Of a DNA stretch of 64,000 nucleotides, positions 53,006 to 61,997 are shown piece by piece (the stretch's first letter is position 1; each line of letters begins with the position of its first letter). Under the pieces are notes generated by a model. That model searched no databases. It worked only from the letters and a program-made list of their open reading frames with translations, and was not told the origin of the DNA. This DNA comes from Hymenobacter monticola. Its GTDB lineage: Bacteria; Bacteroidota; Bacteroidia; Cytophagales; Hymenobacteraceae. Made by a program: the position numbers and the translations under genes. The stretch is from positions 3,844,001 through 3,908,000 of the forward strand of contig NZ_CP094534.1 in the NCBI RefSeq assembly GCF_022811645.1, given 5' to 3'.

Positions 53006-53515
53006 TTACTTCGGGATGACCACCGATTGGCGGTCGGCGCTGGGCTGGTCCCGCTCGCCGGTGATGACGGCTTTGGCGTAGGTGTAGGCCCGCAGCAGGG
53101 TGGAATTGGGCGAATCCCAGAACTCGCCTTTCGTGATGGTCACTTTCAGCAGGGCGATGTTCGGGTCGTCGGAGCCGTTGGGGAACCAGCCGCGCAGGCC
53201 TTCGCTCCACAGCTCCTTGATTTTGGCGCGGTCCGTCACCACCTGGGCGGTGCCGGTGATGGCCACGTACAGGTTATCATCGGGCTTGGAATAGCCCAGG
53301 TTGATGTGGCGGTCCTGGTGCACCTCGTCTACTTTTTGCGAATCCTTTTCGGTGAAAAACCACAATGTGCCGTCTTCCTCGGGCTGGGAGGTGTACATGG
53401 GGCGCGAGTGCAGCTCATTGCCATTCTCGATGGTGGTCATCATCGCAATTTTGATGTCCTTGATTTTTTCGACGAGCTTGGTTACGTCGTGGCTTACGGC
53501 AACTTGGTCGGCCAT
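53006..53515 (-). CDS. PNPOx-like general stress protein (split-barrel flavin-binding)
   Basis: 169 residues. IKIAMMTTIENGNELHSRPMYT, TLWFFTEKDSQKVDEV and INLGYSKPDDNLYVAITGTAQVV match the pyridoxamine-phosphate-oxidase-like group of general stress protein 26. These bind FMN or F420 and protect against oxidative or nitrosative stress; pyridoxamine oxidation is unlikely. No signal peptide. The next gene (acpH) is divergent. Confidence 0.9.
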   Translation of the reverse strand: MADQVAVSHDVTKLVEKIKDIKIAMMTTIENGNELHSRPMYTSQPEEDGTLWFFTEKDSQKVDEVHQDRHINLGYSKPDDNLYVAITGTAQVVTDRAKIKELWSEGLRGWFPNGSDDPNIALLKVTITKGEFWDSPNSTLLRAYTYAKAVITGERDQPSADRQSVVIPK

Positions 53516-53628
53516 GGGAATAGATTTTAAAGGGGAGAATTGGGAAAGTAAGTGTTTGGTTTACGGCCCCGGGCGGCAGTTGTTTCCAATTGGCTAGACT
53601 TACGGTCGACTTTCCGGTTGCTACACCC

Positions 53629-54225
53629 ATGAACTTCCTGGCTCACCTCTTCCTCTCCGGCCCGGCCGATGCGCCGACCTATCCCGCCGTGCTGCTCGGC
53701 CAGTTCATAGCCGATTCGGTGCCCGGCCGCCAGCTCGAAAACTACCCGCCTTCGGTGCAAGCCGGCATCCGCCTGCACCGCGCCATCGACACCTTCACCG
53801 ACCAGCACCCCGTGGTGCGGCGCAGTACCCAGCGCCTGCGCGAAGCCGGCTACGGCAAGTACGCCGGCGTGATTTCCGACATGTTTCTGGACCATTTCCT
53901 GGCCCGCAACTTCGCCGGGTTCTCCTCTGAAAGTTTAGTCAATTTCACCCGGCGCGTGTATGCGGCCCTGCAGGCCCAGGAGGCAGAAATGCCGGCCCGC
54001 GTGCAGCAATTCTTTCCTCACTTGGTGCAGCACAACTGGCTATTGGGCTACGCCGAAACTGCTGGCATCTCCCGCGCCCTCAGTGGCTTGAGTCGCCGGG
54101 CCTCGGCCGGTTCGGGCATGGAGACGGCGGTGGGTGAGCTGGAAGCGAACTACGCGGCGTATGAAACCGATTTTTGGGCGTTTTTCCCGGAGCTACAGGC
54201 AATGGTAGCCGGTTTTTTAGCGTGA
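53629..54225 (+). CDS. acpH: Acyl carrier protein phosphodiesterase (AcpH, DUF479)
   Basis: 198 residues from ATG at 53629 (MNFLAHLFLSGP). FIADSVPGRQLENYPPSVQAGIRLHRAIDTFTDQHPVV is the AcpH metal-binding region (HRxID and nearby Asp), and GKYAGVISDMFLDHFLARNF follows. It removes 4'-phosphopantetheine from ACP. Start choice rests on the family N-terminus MNFLAH. The 3' end overlaps the convergent lipoprotein gene by nine bases. Confidence 0.92.
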   Translation: MNFLAHLFLSGPADAPTYPAVLLGQFIADSVPGRQLENYPPSVQAGIRLHRAIDTFTDQHPVVRRSTQRLREAGYGKYAGVISDMFLDHFLARNFAGFSSESLVNFTRRVYAALQAQEAEMPARVQQFFPHLVQHNWLLGYAETAGISRALSGLSRRASAGSGMETAVGELEANYAAYETDFWAFFPELQAMVAGFLA

Positions 54226-54933
54226 GCCAACCCACGCCAAACGGCCGCGTTGCCAGCGGTACCGCCCGGGCCGGGCAAAGGGCACCCCGCCGGCTTCGGC
54301 CAGGTCTTGCGCATCACACTCGCACGGCGCGGTGGAGTGGCTACGCTCGCACGTAGCCCGCACCGGGCCAAAGCAGATGAACCCGTAGCCAGCCGTCACT
54401 TGTTGCGTCTGGCCGAAGCTGTACAATTCGCCGTCTTCCCAGGCGTGATACCAGTCGGAACATTCGGTGCGAACCGCCAGCAGCGAATCGAGCGTTGGCC
54501 CGGGGCGCAAAACGTATAGCGTTTGAACGGTCCCGTAAGCTGCACTGCCGGAGCGCTTGTATTCTATGGTGAGCAGCAATTCCGGCTCACCCTGCCGGTC
54601 CACGTTGGCCGTGTCCAGCTCCACGGAGCGGCCGTACACCTGCGGAATTTCTGCCCACGCACTGTCGGGCGAAGGTTTGTAAAAGACGGATGCGTAGCCC
54701 TCGTCATCGTGCGCGATAATGTACTTCCCAAACAGCAGCGTGGTATCCCGATAAAACGAAAACTCCTCGTCCTTTACGGAGGGCCTTTCCGGCTGGGCCT
54801 TAAGCGGGTGAGGAGCAGGAGGGGTTGACGAAGCAGAACCGGATTTGCCAGCTGTTTCCTCTTGCCTCGCGGCATGGTTGCAACTGCTCATCACGCAGGC
54901 CATGAGCAGAATAAGAAGCCTAGGCGTAAGCAT
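54217..54933 (-). CDS. Lipoprotein of unknown function
   Basis: 238 residues from ATG at 54933, lipobox ACVMSSCN. A low-complexity Ser/Pro/Ala linker (SGSASSTPPAPHPL) is followed by a beta-rich body: YIIAHDDEGYASVFYKPS, SVELDTANVDRQGEPELLLTIEYKRSG and LDSLLAVRTECSDWYHAWE. 'Tanvdrqgepelll' recalls FG-GAP/VCBS-type repeats in surface proteins, but one occurrence is not enough. Unknown function. Confidence 0.7.
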   Translation of the reverse strand: MLTPRLLILLMACVMSSCNHAARQEETAGKSGSASSTPPAPHPLKAQPERPSVKDEEFSFYRDTTLLFGKYIIAHDDEGYASVFYKPSPDSAWAEIPQVYGRSVELDTANVDRQGEPELLLTIEYKRSGSAAYGTVQTLYVLRPGPTLDSLLAVRTECSDWYHAWEDGELYSFGQTQQVTAGYGFICFGPVRATCERSHSTAPCECDAQDLAEAGGVPFARPGRYRWQRGRLAWVGSR

Positions 54934-54950
54934 AGTCCCCAACCATTCAT

Positions 54951-54994
54951 AAAAAAGTGTTCCTGCAAATATCCAGAAGGCTTTGCAGGAACAC
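54951..54994 (-). terminator. Terminator of the SlyD-like gene
   Basis: GTGTTCCTGCAAA and TTTGCAGGAACAC around 12 bases, followed by six T on the minus strand. Confidence 0.9.
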
Positions 54995-55017
54995 CGTTAC
55001 GCTACCAATTCAAGGGC

Positions 55018-55533
55018 TTAGTGGTGGTGGCCGCCTTCGCCGTGCACGTGGCCGTGGGCCAGCTCCTCGGCGGAGGCGTCGCGCACGTCCTGAATTTTGC
55101 CGTGGAAGTGCATCACCATGCCGGCCAGCGGGTGGTTGAAGTCCATTTGCACGGCCGTGTCGCCGATGCTCACCACCTTGGCTTGCATGTGGTTGCCTTC
55201 GTTGTCGGCCATGGGCAGGAAGTTGCCGGGCTGCAGCATTTCGTCGTCGAGCTTGCCGTCGATGAGGAATACTTCTTTAGGGATTTCCACCAAGGCCTGC
55301 TCGTCGTAGTCGCCGTAGGCTTGGTCGGGGGTGAGGCTGAACTGGAATTCGTCGCCGGGGTTTTTGCCATTGAGTTGGGCTTCAAACTCCTCGGGCAGGC
55401 CGCTGTGGCCGAATAGGAACACCATCGGCGAGTCGGCTTCGGCCGATTCCACCAATACTTTGTCCTGGTTTTCGTCGGTCACGCTGAGGTCGTAGGTAAT
55501 GGTAACGACTTTGTTTTCGCTGATTGCAGCCAT
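55018..55533 (-). CDS. SlyD-type FKBP peptidyl-prolyl isomerase
   Basis: 171 residues from ATG at 55533 (MAAISENKVVTITYDLSVTDENQ). PMVFLFGHSGLPEEFEAQLNGKNPGDEFQFSLTPDQAYGDYDEQALVEIP is the FKBP domain with the SlyD insert-in-flap; VVSIGDTAVQMDFNHPLAGM closes the FKBP fold. The tail HGHVHGEGGHHH is a metal-binding His-rich end, as in SlyD. It isomerises Xaa-Pro bonds and chaperones in the cytoplasm. A longer upstream frame lacks homology. Confidence 0.95.
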   Translation of the reverse strand: MAAISENKVVTITYDLSVTDENQDKVLVESAEADSPMVFLFGHSGLPEEFEAQLNGKNPGDEFQFSLTPDQAYGDYDEQALVEIPKEVFLIDGKLDDEMLQPGNFLPMADNEGNHMQAKVVSIGDTAVQMDFNHPLAGMVMHFHGKIQDVRDASAEELAHGHVHGEGGHHH

Positions 55534-55739
55534 GAGCAGGAAGGTTGGGCCGGTTGGAACGGCCGCGGAATTTGGAGGGTGGTAAGAAAAATTTTCGGCA
55601 AGATAGGTACGCAAGCTTAGCAGAAAAGGCTGGCCGCCGTGCCGGCCAAATCCTGCCGCGCCGGGCCATCAGCGCAACCCTGGGTTCGGGCAGCCGTTAG
55701 GAATCAGCCGTTTTGGCCCTTTCAATCTACTTTCTCCTG

Positions 55740-56933
55740 ATGCTATTTTCCCCGAAACCCTTCCGCCAGCTTCTGCCGCTGCTCATGGGCGGCACGCTGC
55801 TGGCCGCCTGCCAGTCCGACCCGCCCACCACCGAACGCGAAGCCGTGAACAAAGAGGCTGTGGTGAAAACCGACGCGGACACGGCTAAGACGGCGGCCGA
55901 ACCGGCCGATACCATGGGTTTGCCGGCTGGCTCCGTGCCCACCATCGGCAGCCCCAAGCTGCTATTCACCCTCGACGACGCCCACAACACGCCCGACGGC
56001 CTGGCGCTGGCGCCTAACGGCCACCTCATCCTCTCGGTACCCAACCTGGCCGATAACAGCCAGCCCGCCTCGCTGATGGAGATTGACGGCAACACCCTCA
56101 AGCCCTACGCCACCAACCTGCCCGTGGAGCCCACCACCCAAAAGGCCGCGCCCATGGACCTGGCGTTCGGGCCCGATGGCAACTTGTATTACGCCGAAAA
56201 CCAGTATGAAAACAGCAAAGATTTCAAATCGCGCCTGATGCGGGTGGAAGTGAAAAACGGCAAGCCCGGCGCCATCACCACGGTGGCAGATGGCTTCGCG
56301 CTGGCTAATGCGGTGCTCTGGAAAGGGAACACCTTGTACGTGACCGACAGCCAGTGGGACCTGCCCGACAACGACAAAGGCAGCGCCATTCTGAAGTTCT
56401 CGCTGGCCGAGCTCGGCAAGGGCACCGTGCACCTGAAGCCCAAAACCAAAGACCCGCACGTGCTGGCCATGTTCTCGACTACCGTGAATGAAACCGGCGT
56501 GGACAACGGCGCCGACGGCCTGGATTACGACAGCCAAGGCAACCTCTACACCGGCTCCTTCGGCGACGGCAAGCTCTACCGCGTGTCGTTGAAACCCGAC
56601 GGCAGCCTGGCCAAGCAGGAAACGCTGACGCTGAGTGGCAAGCAGATTCCCTGCGTCGACGGCCTCATCATCGACCGGGCCACCGACAAAATCTACCTCT
56701 GCAACTCGCGCGAAAACGCCATCGAAGTGGTGGACCTGCGCAACGGCAACAAGGTGACCACCCTGGCCCAAAACCCCGACACCGACGGCGCTGGCGGCAA
56801 GCTCGACCAGCCCGCCGAGGTGCTGCTCAAGGGCAAGCGCCTCTACATCTCCGACTTCGACCACCCGGTGAAGCACTTCGCCAACACCAAATCGGACGCC
56901 CCGCACACCATGTCGGTGATTGATTTGCCGTAG
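55740..56933 (+). CDS. SMP-30/gluconolactonase-like beta-propeller lipoprotein
   Basis: 397 residues from ATG at 55740, lipobox GGTLLAACQ (Cys 24). A linker of Asp/Ala/Thr precedes the propeller: HNTPDGLALAPNGHLILSVPN, APMDLAFGPDGNLYYAEN, ANAVLWKGNTLYVTDSQ, GADGLDYDSQGNLYTGSFGDG, CVDGLIIDRATDKIYLCNS. The repeats 'DGL-y-d-G-lY' match SMP-30/NHL-type six-bladed propellers, lactonase or binding. Metal ligands cannot be set from the sequence alone. It faces the periplasm or surface as a lipoprotein. Confidence 0.88.
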   Translation: MLFSPKPFRQLLPLLMGGTLLAACQSDPPTTEREAVNKEAVVKTDADTAKTAAEPADTMGLPAGSVPTIGSPKLLFTLDDAHNTPDGLALAPNGHLILSVPNLADNSQPASLMEIDGNTLKPYATNLPVEPTTQKAAPMDLAFGPDGNLYYAENQYENSKDFKSRLMRVEVKNGKPGAITTVADGFALANAVLWKGNTLYVTDSQWDLPDNDKGSAILKFSLAELGKGTVHLKPKTKDPHVLAMFSTTVNETGVDNGADGLDYDSQGNLYTGSFGDGKLYRVSLKPDGSLAKQETLTLSGKQIPCVDGLIIDRATDKIYLCNSRENAIEVVDLRNGNKVTTLAQNPDTDGAGGKLDQPAEVLLKGKRLYISDFDHPVKHFANTKSDAPHTMSVIDLP

Positions 56934-56983
56934 TGTCGGCAGCAAACGGTAAAATAGTGGCTGTTTTGGAAAACTCCGGCTGC

Positions 56984-57085
56984 CGGTCCGACGCCGTAGG
57001 CGTCCGACCGGTTGAAGCGGGAACGATACCCAAAGCTAAACTGGTCCAGACGACCAGGCGGTCGGACGCCTACGGCGTCGGACCG
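56984..57085. repeat. REP-like doublet with perfect 27-bp arms, family 3
   Basis: 56984-57010 and 57059-57085 are exact reverse complements (CGGTCCGACGCCGTAGGCGT and on) around 48 bases. Each arm is nearly self-complementary. Unlike the other doublets, the outer edge lacks GTAG. Confidence 0.85.
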
Positions 57086-57164
57086 ACCAAAGGCAACTTC
57101 CCCAACCGTATGTATGAATCCCCACTGGCCCATGCCGGCGGGGATTTTTATTTTCAAACGGGGC

Positions 57165-57172
57165 TAGCTTTG
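57165..57172 (+). promoter_or_regulatory. -7 box of the DPP-IV-like gene
   Basis: TAGCTTTG fits TAnnTTTG, 37 bases before the ATG at 57209; it also argues against starts upstream of the repeat. Confidence 0.6.
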
Positions 57173-57208
57173 GGATTCCAAATCTGTGTTTTCAGTTCTT
57201 CTTTTCAG

Positions 57209-59377
57209 ATGAAACAATTCCTTGCCTACCGGGCCGCCCTGGTTGGAGCTTTTTCGCTGCTGACAGCGGCGTCTGCTTCGGCCCAAAACGCCGGCACCCA
57301 ATGGACCAAAGACGGCTACAGCTACCTGCAGGTGCGCCCCGACTCCGTGGTGCAGCTCGACATTCGCCAGCCCGGCCAGACGCGCACGCTGCTCAGCAAA
57401 CGCCAGCTCACGCCAGCGGGCCAGACCAAGCCGCTCGGGGTGCGCCGCGTGGCGCTGTCCGATGACGGCCGGCTTATCCTACTTAATACCAATACGAAGA
57501 AGGTGTGGCGCTACGATACACGCGGCGACTATTGGGTGTACGACACCGGCAGTAAGCAGCTCACGCAGCTGGGCAAGGGCCGGCCGGAGTCGTCGCTGAT
57601 GTTTGCCAAGTTTTCGCCCGACGGGCGTAAGGTGGCCTACGTGAGCGGCCATAACCTGTTCGTGGAAAACCTGGCTGACCACGCCATCACCCAGCTCACC
57701 ACCGACGGCACCGACAAGCTCATCAACGGCACCTTCGACTGGGTGTATGAGGAGGAGCTGGACTGCCGCGACGGCTTCCGCTGGAGCCCCGACGGGCAGC
57801 ACCTGGCCTACTGGCAGCTCGATGCCCGCAAGACGCCCAACTACCTCATGCTGAACACGACGGACGCGCTGTATCCGTTCACCGTGCCGGTAGAATACCC
57901 CGTGGTGGGCGAGGACCCCAGCCGCTGCCGCATCGGCGTGGTAGCCGTGGGTGGCGGCGAGACGAAGTGGATGGATGTGCCCGGCGACGCCGTGCAGCAT
58001 TACATCCCGCGCATGGAATGGGCCGGCGCCAACGAGCTGATTATCCAGCAGCTGAACCGCCGCCAGAATGAGAGCAAGCTCATGCTGTGCACCGCTGCCA
58101 CCGGCGCCACCAAAACCATCTTCACCGATACCGACAAGGCCTGGGTGGAAGCCAAGGACCAGCCCGTGGGCTGGGACTGGCTGCAGGGCGGCAAAAGTTT
58201 TGTGTGGGCCAGCGAAAAAGACGGCTGGCGCCACCTCTACCAGATTGACCGCAGCGGCAAGGCAAAGCTGCTCACGCCCGGCAACTACGACGTGGTGAGC
58301 GTGGAAGGCATCAGCGAGGCCACCGGCACCATCTATTTCCTGGCCTCGCCCACCAACGCCACCCAGCGCTACCTATACAAAGTGCCGCTGAAGGGCGGCA
58401 AGGCCGAGCGCGTGACGCCCGCCGCCCTCAGCGGCACCAACACCTACGAGGTGTCGCCCAACGGCCGGGTGGCCCTGCACCGCTACGCCAGCGCCAGCAG
58501 CTTCCCGGTGTCGGACGTAGTAGACCTGCCGGCGCACAAGCGCCTGAGCGGCGGCGAAGTGCCAGCCCAGGCCAAAGCCATGAAGCTGCCCAAAACCGAG
58601 TTTTTCCAGGTGAAAACCGCCGACGGCGTGACCCTGGACGGCTGGATGGTGAAGCCCAGCAACTTCGACCCCGCCAAGAAGTACCCCATCGTGTTCTATG
58701 TGTACGGCGAGCCGGCCAGCCAGACGGTGACCGACAACTTCGGCACGGGCTTCAACCGCCTCTACCAGGGCAGCATGGCCGACGACGGCTACATCTACGC
58801 CTCCCTCGACAACCGCGGCGCCCCGGCCCCGCGCGGCCGCGAGTTCCGCAAGGCCATCTACCACAACATCGGCGCGCTCAACATCCGCGACCAGGCGATG
58901 GGGGCGAAGGAGGTGCTGAAAAACAGCTGGGTTGATACCAGCCGCGTGGCCGTGTGGGGCTGGAGCGGCGGGGGCTCCTCCACGCTCGGCCTGCTGTTCC
59001 AATACCCGCAGATTTACAAAACCGGCATCAGCATCGCGGCGGTGGATAACCAGTTGAACTACGACAACATCTACCAGGAGCGCTACATGGGCCTGCTGCC
59101 CGAAGACAAGCACTACTTCGTGGACAACTCGGCCCTGGCCCACGCCAAAAACCTGCGCGGCAACCTGCTCCTCATCCACGGCACCGGCGACGACAACGTG
59201 CACTACAACAACGCCGAGCAGATGATAAACGAGTTGGTGAAGCACGGCAAAACCTTCCAGCTGATGGCCTACCCCAACCGCACCCACGGCATCTCGGAAG
59301 GCGAGGGTACGAGCAAGCATTTGGCGGCTACTTTTACCAAGTTTTTGAAGGAGAATTGCCCGCCCGGCGCGCGGTAA
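57209..59377 (+). CDS. S9 prolyl oligopeptidase, dipeptidyl peptidase IV type
   Basis: 722 residues from ATG at 57209, with a signal peptide ending SASAQ. The N-terminal half is the DPP-IV beta-propeller (YDTGSKQLTQLG, FSPDGRKVAYVSGHNLFVENL, DWVYEEELDCRDGFRWSPDGQHLAYWQLD). 'YEEEL' carries the Glu that binds the substrate N-terminus. The catalytic domain has GWSGGGSSTLGLL (nucleophile Ser), HGTGDDNVHY (Asp) and NRTHGIS (His). It releases N-terminal dipeptides, mainly Xaa-Pro, in the periplasm. A clear -7 box precedes it, and a perfect palindromic terminator follows. Confidence 0.95.
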   Translation: MKQFLAYRAALVGAFSLLTAASASAQNAGTQWTKDGYSYLQVRPDSVVQLDIRQPGQTRTLLSKRQLTPAGQTKPLGVRRVALSDDGRLILLNTNTKKVWRYDTRGDYWVYDTGSKQLTQLGKGRPESSLMFAKFSPDGRKVAYVSGHNLFVENLADHAITQLTTDGTDKLINGTFDWVYEEELDCRDGFRWSPDGQHLAYWQLDARKTPNYLMLNTTDALYPFTVPVEYPVVGEDPSRCRIGVVAVGGGETKWMDVPGDAVQHYIPRMEWAGANELIIQQLNRRQNESKLMLCTAATGATKTIFTDTDKAWVEAKDQPVGWDWLQGGKSFVWASEKDGWRHLYQIDRSGKAKLLTPGNYDVVSVEGISEATGTIYFLASPTNATQRYLYKVPLKGGKAERVTPAALSGTNTYEVSPNGRVALHRYASASSFPVSDVVDLPAHKRLSGGEVPAQAKAMKLPKTEFFQVKTADGVTLDGWMVKPSNFDPAKKYPIVFYVYGEPASQTVTDNFGTGFNRLYQGSMADDGYIYASLDNRGAPAPRGREFRKAIYHNIGALNIRDQAMGAKEVLKNSWVDTSRVAVWGWSGGGSSTLGLLFQYPQIYKTGISIAAVDNQLNYDNIYQERYMGLLPEDKHYFVDNSALAHAKNLRGNLLLIHGTGDDNVHYNNAEQMINELVKHGKTFQLMAYPNRTHGISEGEGTSKHLAATFTKFLKENCPPGAR

Positions 59378-59389
59378 ACCGGCACAATG

Positions 59390-59427
59390 CAAAAGAGAGG
59401 CATGGAAATTTCCATGCCTCTCTTTTG
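59390..59427. terminator. Bidirectional terminator, perfect 19-bp palindrome
   Basis: CAAAAGAGAGGCATGGAAA is followed directly by its exact complement. It separates DPP-IV and the convergent helicase gene. Confidence 0.93.
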
Positions 59428-59446
59428 TTCCAATACACCGTAAGTG

Positions 59447-59553
59447 CGATGTAGAGACGCGACACTTCGCGTCTCCTCAGTGGACGACTTGCGCTAAAAT
59501 TGTCGCACGATTTTGTTCAACGGAGCGACGCGAAGTGTCGCGTGTCTACATCG
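59447..59553. repeat. REP-like doublet, family 4
   Basis: 59447-59473 (CGATGTAGAGACGCGACACT and on) and 59527-59553 are 27-bp complements with one mismatch, around 53 bases. Each arm is GTAG plus the hairpin AGACGCGA/TCGCGTCT. Confidence 0.85.
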
Positions 59554-59564
59554 TTCTGCATCAG

Positions 59565-61556
59565 CTAATCCTGCAGCTCCCAAGCCGTGCGGTACCCGCC
59601 GACTTGCTCCACGTACTCAATCAGCGCTTTGAAGAACGGGTGGGCGCTCAGTGTCGAAGAGTCGCCGACGAGCAGCAGCTTCTTGCGGGCCCGGGTCATG
59701 CCCACGTTCATGCGGCGGATGTCGCTCAGGAAGCCGATTTCGCCGTGGTTGTTGCTGCGGGTGAGGGTGATGGCAATAATGTCGCGCTCCTGGCCCTGGA
59801 AGGAGTCCACGGTGCCCACGCTGAGCTGGCGGTGCAGCATGAAGCCGCTGAGCTCGTCGTTTTCCTCGATGGCGTCCTTCAGGTAGTTGATTTGGGCGCG
59901 GTAGGGGGCAATAACGCCGATGCTGAGCGGGTCGTCTTCGTGGTCGGCAGGGTCGTAGGGTTCCAGGAGTTGGGCGAGGCGCTTGAGGAGCAGGTCGGCT
60001 TCTTCGGGGTTGGCGGTGGAGCGGCTTTCGGGAATGGTGATTTCCTGGAAGCCAAAGCCGGCCGTGTCGAGGAATTCCACGGGCAGGTCGGGGGCAAAGC
60101 GCAGGTCGTAGGCGTCGAGGCCGGCGTGGGCCACGGTTTCGTAGGCTTCGAGGCGGCCGTCGTAGAACTGGTCGGAGCTGAACTGCATGATTTGCTCGTG
60201 CATGCGGTACTGCACCGTGAGCATGCGGGCCGTGGTGGGCTGGCGCTTAATGGCTTTCTCGAACAGCGTTTCGCGCAGGGCGCCGGCTTTTTCGCTCTTC
60301 ACGGTGGGCGGCAGCTGGTGGTGGTCGCCGGCCAGAATCACGCGGTTGCCCTTGGAAATCGGAATCCAGCAGCCCGGCTCCAGAGCCTGGGCGGCCTCGT
60401 CGATGAACACCGTTTCGTAGGTGAGGTGGCGGATGTTGCGGTTGCTGGCGCCCACCAGCGTGCACGTTATCACCTGCACCGATTCCAGCAAGTCCTCGGT
60501 GATGTAGCGCTCCAAATCGTCGGCTTGCTGGAACAGCATGCGCGCCTCTTCCTTGAGCTGCCGGCGGTGCTGCTGCTCCTCGTAGCCGAAGTTGCGCACG
60601 TACTTGCTGGCTGTTTCGCGGTACTGGTCGGCCGTCTGGCGCATCGAGCGCATCTCGTTGTAGCTCTTGTGGTTCATCACCTGGGCGTCGAGGGTGTGCT
60701 CCAGCAGCAGGTCCGACACCCGTGAGGGGTTGCCCATGCGGATGACGTTGACGCCGCGCTCGGCCAGCTTTTCAGTGAGCAAATCGACGGCCGTGTTGCT
60801 GGGCGCGCACACCAGCACCCGCCGCTCGCGCCGGATGGTCTCCAGGATGGCCTGCACCAGCGTGGTGGTTTTGCCGGTGCCGGGCGGACCGTGGATGATG
60901 GCTACGTCCTTGGCGGCCATCACGTGGCGCACGGCTGCCAGCTGAGACTCGTTGAGCGGGCTGGGGTAGAAGAGGTCGGCTGGTTTCTCCTCGCGGAAGC
61001 GGGCTTCCTTGGTACCCAGCAGGATGTCGCGCAGCTCGGCCAGGCGGTCGCCGTAAGCGCCCATCACCTTGCCCAGCGCGTAGTCCATCTCGCGGTAGCT
61101 CACCTCGTCGAAGGTGAGGTCGATGCCCATTTTGTGGCCTTCGGTCACCCAGTCGGGCAGGTCTTCCTTGGTGGTGGCAAGCAGCAGCTTGTTGCGCCGC
61201 ACGCTGGTAATTACCCCGCTGAGGGTGGGGCGGTCGGTGGCCGAGCGGCCGGGCACGTTGCCAAACAGGGAGGCGTTTTTGCCCACCTGAAACAAGTGCA
61301 GGCCCTGCTGGCCGGCGGGCCGCTCCAGCTCCAGCACCACCTTGCCGCCGAAGCCAATTTCTTCCTGCGAGATGGTGACGGGGTACCAGGTGAGGCCGCG
61401 CTGCTGCCGCTCCTGGATGCTGGCCTTGGCGTTTTTGAGCTTGAATTGCTCCAGGTCTTCCTGCTGCTCCAGCTTCATGAGAGCCTGCACCTGGCGCAGC
61501 TCTTTTTCAATGGCGTAGGGGTCGACGGGGGCGAAAGTGGGGGTGGTATCGGACAA
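59565..61556 (-). CDS. Superfamily 1 DNA/RNA helicase (Upf1/IGHMBP2-like)
   Basis: 663 residues. The N-terminal 190 residues are a beta-barrel/linker region (WYPVTISQEEIGFGGKVVLELERP). Helicase motifs: Q-like PLNESQLAAVRHVMAA, I (IHGPPGTGKTTTLVQAI), Ia (CAPSNTAVDLLTEKL), II (VFIDEAAQALEPG), III (ILAGDHHQLPPTV), IV (RMLTVQYRMHEQI), V (VGTVDSFQGQERDII), VI (MNVGMTRARKKLLLVGD). This is the Upf1-like (SF1B) order. Bacterial members act in RNA or DNA metabolism; polarity 5' to 3' is expected from the family. Monocistronic. Confidence 0.95.
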   Translation of the reverse strand: MSDTTPTFAPVDPYAIEKELRQVQALMKLEQQEDLEQFKLKNAKASIQERQQRGLTWYPVTISQEEIGFGGKVVLELERPAGQQGLHLFQVGKNASLFGNVPGRSATDRPTLSGVITSVRRNKLLLATTKEDLPDWVTEGHKMGIDLTFDEVSYREMDYALGKVMGAYGDRLAELRDILLGTKEARFREEKPADLFYPSPLNESQLAAVRHVMAAKDVAIIHGPPGTGKTTTLVQAILETIRRERRVLVCAPSNTAVDLLTEKLAERGVNVIRMGNPSRVSDLLLEHTLDAQVMNHKSYNEMRSMRQTADQYRETASKYVRNFGYEEQQHRRQLKEEARMLFQQADDLERYITEDLLESVQVITCTLVGASNRNIRHLTYETVFIDEAAQALEPGCWIPISKGNRVILAGDHHQLPPTVKSEKAGALRETLFEKAIKRQPTTARMLTVQYRMHEQIMQFSSDQFYDGRLEAYETVAHAGLDAYDLRFAPDLPVEFLDTAGFGFQEITIPESRSTANPEEADLLLKRLAQLLEPYDPADHEDDPLSIGVIAPYRAQINYLKDAIEENDELSGFMLHRQLSVGTVDSFQGQERDIIAITLTRSNNHGEIGFLSDIRRMNVGMTRARKKLLLVGDSSTLSAHPFFKALIEYVEQVGGYRTAWELQD

Positions 61557-61619
61557 AAGAAAGCGGATTGGGTTCGCACGTGAATACGAACAACTAAAAC
61601 AAGTGACTATTCGGATTTA

Positions 61620-61991
61620 CTATCGCCAGTGTGGTAATACCTGGCAGAGGGTTTCAGCGAATTCCTGCGTGAGTTCAGGTGCGGGCTGAATGGCTTGATG
61701 CTCCTTAATCAAACGAACAGCAGCCAAACTGTAACAATTCTTCACGCGAAGGTTTTCGATGTATTTAGCCTTGATAATGGCTTTGATAGGTCGGTTTGAC
61801 TTTCGATGATGACCAATTACAACTACATCAGAACACGTTCCCGGGAACCAATCGATGATATACACCTTGGCCCCAGGCCGAAAATGCTTGGTTCCAGTGC
61901 GTATTTCTTCACCACCGGGCCCATATGGGCGCTCGGCAACAATGTTGCCGATAGCAGTACAGAAGAATTCTTGGGTGGGCTCTGGATTCAT
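61620..61991 (-). CDS. Orphan protein downstream of the HigA-DUF7710 fusion
   Basis: 123 residues, AT-richer than the flanks. FFCTAIGNIVAERPYGPGGEEIRTGTKHFRPGAKVYIIDWFPG suggests a small beta-barrel fold, and VVVIGHHRKSNRPIKAIIKAKYIENLRVKN is basic. No family recognised. It starts six bases after the stop of the fusion gene (ending at 61998) and is almost certainly co-transcribed, so the two are a pair, possibly toxin-antitoxin- or immunity-like. That role is inference from spacing only. Confidence 0.6.
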   Translation of the reverse strand: MNPEPTQEFFCTAIGNIVAERPYGPGGEEIRTGTKHFRPGAKVYIIDWFPGTCSDVVVIGHHRKSNRPIKAIIKAKYIENLRVKNCYSLAAVRLIKEHQAIQPAPELTQEFAETLCQVLPHWR

Positions 61992-61997
61992 TTAAGG

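Noticed and set aside
56933..57208. 92-codon extension upstream of DPP-IV
   Set aside because: Encodes the inverted repeat; signal peptide and -7 box place the start at 57209.
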